From Lineus longissimus (taxonomy: Eukaryota > Nemertea > Pilidiophora > Heteronemertea > Lineidae), in the NCBI RefSeq assembly GCF_910592395.1, contig NC_088313.1, forward strand, positions 252,501-316,500: 64,000 nucleotides of DNA, read 5' to 3'. A model generated the notes under the pieces. It saw nothing but the letters and a program-made list of their open reading frames with translations, had not been told where the DNA came from and made no database searches. Of the stretch, positions 58,953 to 64,000 are shown one piece after another; within the stretch, counting starts at the first letter, position 1, and each line of letters opens with the position of its first letter. A program made the translations under genes and the position numbers.

Positions 58953-58976
58953 TAATGTTAGTCGAGTCTAACATTA
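58953..58976. repeat. 9-bp-stem palindrome
   Basis: TAATGTTAG, a 6-base loop, then CTAACATTA. Function unknown. Confidence 0.7.
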
Positions 58977-61900
58977 TTGGGGGATAACTCTCAACAGGTC
59001 AAGCTGTATTTTATATATTATATACTAAGATAGAACAGGACCTGACTTTGTGACTGAAAGGACATCACTAAATAATTCATTGCAACTTTTTGACTCTAAT
59101 GATAAACACCTTTTACTTCATCAATCAAAACGAAGCCAAGGCTCTTTTCTGGGAAACGGCGGTGAATTGTCAAGTTGGTAGATCAGCATCTTGTTTAAGT
59201 TCTTGGTCCATTTCAGGTTGTGTCCCTACAAAATCAGAATTAATTCTGAATAATTCAAACTGGTGTCAATTTCTATCTGTTTCCTCTGGTATCATATCCA
59301 GCTTGACATTATAGATCTGTTCAATAAGATGCTTTTACCAATTGATTTTGGCCTCGGATAAAGCCAGACAGACAACTCCTACATAAATGTGGCACGACAT
59401 TCTTTATCAGACTCGGAAATAACGACTAAACTCATCACACAGCCGACAGAAATATGGACCAAATAAAAATTACACCTGGGAAAGTAAATACATTAGTAGA
59501 AAAACAGACAACTCTCATCTCATGACCCAAATTTATCCTGTCATGGCAGCACCCATGTATGCCTCAACTCCACATCACAAGACATCACATTGAATTAGAA
59601 AATAAATCACTACCTTTTCTTCTCGAAATATCCAACAACATCTTGAAATACTTCCAGTAAGTAAAAAAATAATCCAAATAGACTTCTAACTATCCGTAGC
59701 GTTTGAAAAGTTAAATCCACAAACATACAAATTCGTTCTTCCAACTCAAATATCCCAATCACACTGAACACACTACGATAGTCGAGTCCGATATAGTCCG
59801 CTGTAAAAATCGACCATGTGCTCTCTCACCAACTCATGTGTCCGCTGAAGTCTAACTGAATAGTGAAGGATGCTGACCCAACTCTCAAGTAAAATCAAAG
59901 CTATTCACACAAGCCCAATTCAGCCCGATTCTTATTCAAATGTTCAGGCCATTGAATGCATTGTAAATCACACCAGCGTAATTTTTCTGATGCACCGAAC
60001 CATGGGTTTTGGATCTCTGCAATGCTTTCACGGTATTATTTTTTGCCTATTGTTCACGGGAGCTTGACAGAGTCTACCATGGGGATTGGCCCCTTCAGAG
60101 CCGAAGTGGAACCGGTTTTAAATATGAAAGGATGGGGCTGGTACTCTTACCAACCAATGTGCGGTGCCACTGTAGCCCCCATAGGACCTGTTGATCATCA
60201 CATCGCCACATCATATCATCAGGGTGCAGACTGATGAGAAGAAAGTCATCCAAATATTGCTTAACAACAGCAAATATCTGAAAATGGATTCAGTTTTAAA
60301 AACCTCATAATTTTGAAACATTGAACATTCATTCACCTCAGAAGACCTCAAAGTTCGATTGAGCCTTTTTATCATCAGTTTCGCTTCACCATAATTCATT
60401 AAACAGCACCAATTAGTTAAAAGATAGGATATAATGAGGTAGACATTTTCCTCCAGATAATTTCAAAGTCAAATGTCAGCAGAGGACACAACTTCAACAG
60501 AATCTAGACACAAACTGCTATCGACTTGTAAAGAAATTATGCAATTCAAACAACTGCAATATTCAAATGATTACTTGGCAGACAAAACCGATTCCCAATC
60601 GTACAAACTTGATAATGTACAAGACTTCTGTACGGGTGGACAAACAGACAGTACACTCCCTTGGTCGAAAAGTAAAAAAAAACTCCCACTTCGTCTAAAA
60701 TCCTCATGTCGCATTATTGAGATATTCTGCCGGCAACGAGTGGTGCATAATGAGCATTGATTTATGCGCAGTTGAATCTGGCTCCGCGTTGCTGAGGTTG
60801 ACGCTGCTGTCATTGAGAATGAGGAAGGGCTAGGGATATCGGGAGCGAGGAATAATGGTTTAGCAGGATGCAACGTTTATGAGACTGAGAGCCACCTTAT
60901 TCAACAATCGTTTAGCTATCTTTTTTTTCTTCTTTATTACATACAATTATAGAGTTAACCAAATTTTACCATAGTTTGACGTTTGTTACATTATATGCCA
61001 GTTCCCAGTTTCCACTGTCTGGAAGACAAGCAGTGGCCTAAAAGTGATGATGGTGCAAAAAATTAAAATTTACTTGACCAATGGCACTATACTGAGTTCC
61101 AACACGTGGAACCCAGAAACTGTCCGAAAAGCATTTATTCTTTGGACAGGAGCACTTTCCGATGGTACAATCTTATCTGATGATTGTACAATTTGTGTAA
61201 TGATCAATTTTAAAGGTTAAAATTATAAATTTCTACCACAGGCGGAATTCATAAGGGTTAATGATAGACTGTTATGACTGAAGAACTAATGATCTAATCA
61301 CACTAGTCAATGAGCTGACCAATGATTAACTGCGAACAAAAATGGCACCCAATCAGGTGAAAGAAATACAATAATTAACGCGTATGAACATAATTTCTAG
61401 AAGGATCGTGTAAAATCTGAAATCGATGGCACCACAGAAAATCGCACCTTGTAATACACACAGTCAAATGTTACTTCATTAGTTAACGACAGAATGGGGT
61501 CATTTTGTAATTGCGTTTAATTAAAATCCATATGTTAACAAAGTCGACAGAGTAAAAGAATACTCCCGGGTCAATTTCTGCATTGAATTTTGTAATTGAC
61601 TGCAGAGGTTGCATTGTTCCTTTTACCACAGGGTATTATTAGCACGCAGTTGACTTTTGTTCACCAGCTGAAAGGTACAGTACTGCCTTCAGCGTATGGG
61701 CATCTCAATGATAGTGAAATATGTGACTGTCAACTGTTTTTGTATTCATGCTTGTGAAATACAGAGGATTGCCATCATCTGTAGTCAATTTGCACTTCCC
61801 TATCGTAATGGCTGACAGATCGAACCAGGTGATTTTCTAGTGCACAGTGCCTAAAACCCAAACTAGCTTGAACAACTTGTGAAAGGTCTATGGACCTCAA

Positions 61901-64000
61901 AGAAGTGACTCCTTCTTTCCCATAAACAGAAAGCTTAACTTCCTAAAGCCATTTCAAATCACTCCTTCATAATTACCTTTACTTGCACTTCAAATAGCCA
62001 AAGGCAAAGGGCTAAAATCCCTCTCTCCAATTCCAAACATTGGCCTTCCTCCCCTGGCAAATTCAAGGGAACACAACACGCACCCTTAATCTAGCCCTCC
62101 AGACAAATTATTGGGCAGGCTTTAATCCCTCCATCCCTTTTCTTGTCATAAGCATCTAGGAATAAGGATTTTCGTAATACTCTCAATAAACATAATCAAG
62201 GGGGGCTCCTACATAAACTTTAGAAGCAGGAGAAGGATAACCCAACCCCAAGGAAGTTGACAAGTACAGGATCATCTTGACACACAGGGCAACCATTTTA
62301 TACAAGTCAGCTCTGCCAAAGTGTATGGTCTGGTCATGAGTCAATGCTGAGAAATCTACGTTGGAGATCTGCCACACCAATCTCAGGATAAAAGTATACT
62401 ACAAATCAAGTATGATTCAGAGGAGAGGACAGAACTCACACTGCACTGAGGGAAGTATCTTGATGGCATCAGAAACAAGAAGAAACTATTCTGGTGGCAT
62501 GTATGCACTACTCCTTTGCATGATCACCTTCATCACCACGGTATTTAGATTGCCCCAATCAGATTGAGCTGATATAAGTCATTGGTTGGTCCTCTGAAGT
62601 CCTTGCCTCATGGTCATTAAACCTTGCAAAATGAAGACTTTTAATAGGCAAGTCTCCTTGTCTACAGTGGAACATCTTTGCTGCAGGCAAATCAAAGGGT
62701 CTCAAACTCAAACATCAACCACATCCTCAAAACCCTTCCTTTGATGAACTGCTGATTTGAATGTGGCAACTAAAACTTTGAGGCCAAGAAATCAAATAAT
62801 CTATTGATGTGACAGTCACAGACGTAATATTCAATCAGAAAGGTTAAGCTGGCAATAACTTAGTGCCGATCCTAAAGTAAATTTAAAATCCACAATGTCT
62901 GAATTCTCACTTACATCCTCATAATCATCAGGGACACATTAGCGCTTAATAGGACTTCACACATAAAAGCATACTAAAGCCAAATGTAGTATATTGGAAC
63001 TTATTTCATGTCACACTGACTAAAAATTGCACTTTCAGCAGCACAGGCAATGTAAGAGATCGAAATCTTTGGCTGAAACGAACCCACTATAATCATGTCA
63101 GCTCCCTCCATGCAGCATGGCAGTTTGTTCCGGCAGCTACTGCCGATTTCTAAAGACTTCAATCACATAATGGCGTTCGAGCATCGCATTTTCAAACACC
63201 ATCTCATCAAATCGGAGCCTTGATGGGAAGGCGTCTCGCAGCCTATCGTAATGGATTCTCAAGATTAACCTCTTAGACAAATAACTGTGTTGTACATTGC
63301 CATGCTTCATGCTATAATGATGACAATTGCTTCGTGAAATTGACAGGGGTTGCCTCTCAAGGGGGCTAATTAGGGTTCAATTTGAAACAATACTACGAAA
63401 CTTGGACATCTTTGTGACTGTTTTATTTTCAGGATTTTTGTAAAATTTCAAAGAAATTGTGTACTTTACATGTAATAGAACAAGTATCTTCGGCAAAGTC
63501 AGTGTTTTGAAAAAGCTGAATCTGGCCATGCCAATTTTCCAGTTGGCAGATGTTTGGGGCGCTATTTGCATCACCTCCAGGTACAAAAAATCAGGTTTTG
63601 AATAATTCCCAGGTTTCAAAAAGCCAATAGTTACCATTCATGAGCAGCTGATCACACAGAGTTCATAATTTCCTATGAATATATGTGCGGTTTACGAACA
63701 TCATCAGTGCTCCTCCCCCGCTTAAATTATTGAACTTGGAGGTCAATTTGCTCTTCAGATTCGGAAAGATCCCGATTCTCCATACTCTTGCATCACCACC
63801 AACAATCTGGAAAGGAGCCTCTGGTCTCCAGGGCTACACCGGCTTCCCTAGGAGGGGCAATGATCAAGTCAAGGCCTTTTCCAAGTGTCAGTTTGAGATT
63901 AGGTTCAACACACCCTATGAATCTGTCTTCTCAGCTCATTTACATTGAGAAGTTTCAGCAGACTGAAGTTAATACTAAATATCAGAGATGGTCTGACAAA

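Larger units (their letters stand above)
51594..64000. other. FGFR upstream region without recognised genes
   Basis: 12.4 kb, AT-rich. Open frames of 60-126 codons occur but none matches a known family or has convincing splice sites. Contents that can be named: the Harbinger-like element (55700-56589), a poly(C)/(AC) tract (55044-55072), a small palindrome (58953-58976) and a dispersed repeat near 52545-52630 resembling 12670-12755. FGFR 5' noncoding exons may lie here. Confidence 0.55.

Noticed and set aside
1-64000. tRNA genes, rRNA, CRISPR arrays, operons or ribosome-binding sites
   Set aside because: No tRNA A/B-box pair with cloverleaf, no rRNA core, no spaced direct-repeat array. The spliced genes and signals are those of an animal nuclear genome.

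Overview
The window is animal (bilaterian) nuclear DNA: AT-rich, with short coding exons separated by long introns. Every intron I modelled has GT..AG ends, and dispersed DNA-transposon and simple repeats are present. I see no bacterial, viral, tRNA, rRNA or CRISPR signal. The host is probably a non-vertebrate bilaterian. It has one FGF receptor with a single third-Ig C-terminal exon and a SIMC1/SLF2-family protein diverged from the human forms. I cannot name the phylum from sequence alone.

Three protein genes can be supported, all on the minus strand. (1) At the left edge is the first coding exon of alpha-catenin (130..246); the rest of that gene lies beyond base 1. (2) A three-exon SIMC1/SLF2-family gene runs from 16682 down to 6860. 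The joined frame is 1249 residues: tandem SUMO-interacting motifs at the N-terminus, a long Lys/His/Ser-rich disordered middle, a recent in-frame 104-residue tandem duplication, and the family C-terminal helical domain. (3) A complete fibroblast growth factor receptor runs from 51593 down to 24701 in 15 coding exons. The joined frame is 826 residues: signal peptide, Ig1, acid box, Ig2, Ig3, transmembrane helix, juxtamembrane segment, tyrosine kinase and a short tail. All exon junctions keep frame and the total length is divisible by three.

Layout: 1-258 alpha-catenin exon; 259-6859 intergenic, probably including alpha-catenin 5' noncoding sequence and the SIMC1 3' UTR; 6860-16682 SIMC1-like gene; 16683-24700 intergenic plus FGFR 3' UTR, with a phased CCAAT-box cluster; 24701-51593 FGFR, including a 14.7 kb first intron; 51594-64000 FGFR upstream region without a recognised gene, containing an 890-bp Harbinger-like non-autonomous transposon.

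The three genes work in different processes: adherens junction, SMC5/6 chromatin maintenance and growth-factor signalling. Their neighbourhood is nevertheless notable. From general knowledge, human 5q carries CTNNA1, SIMC1 and FGFR4, and human 10q carries CTNNA3, SLF2 and FGFR2. The window therefore looks like the unduplicated ancestral linkage group of a vertebrate paralogon. Other points worth following up are a PDZ-ligand-like C-terminus on the receptor, a 9-bp minisatellite inside a kinase-domain intron, and the SIMC1 tandem duplication. I found no convincing wholly new gene system.
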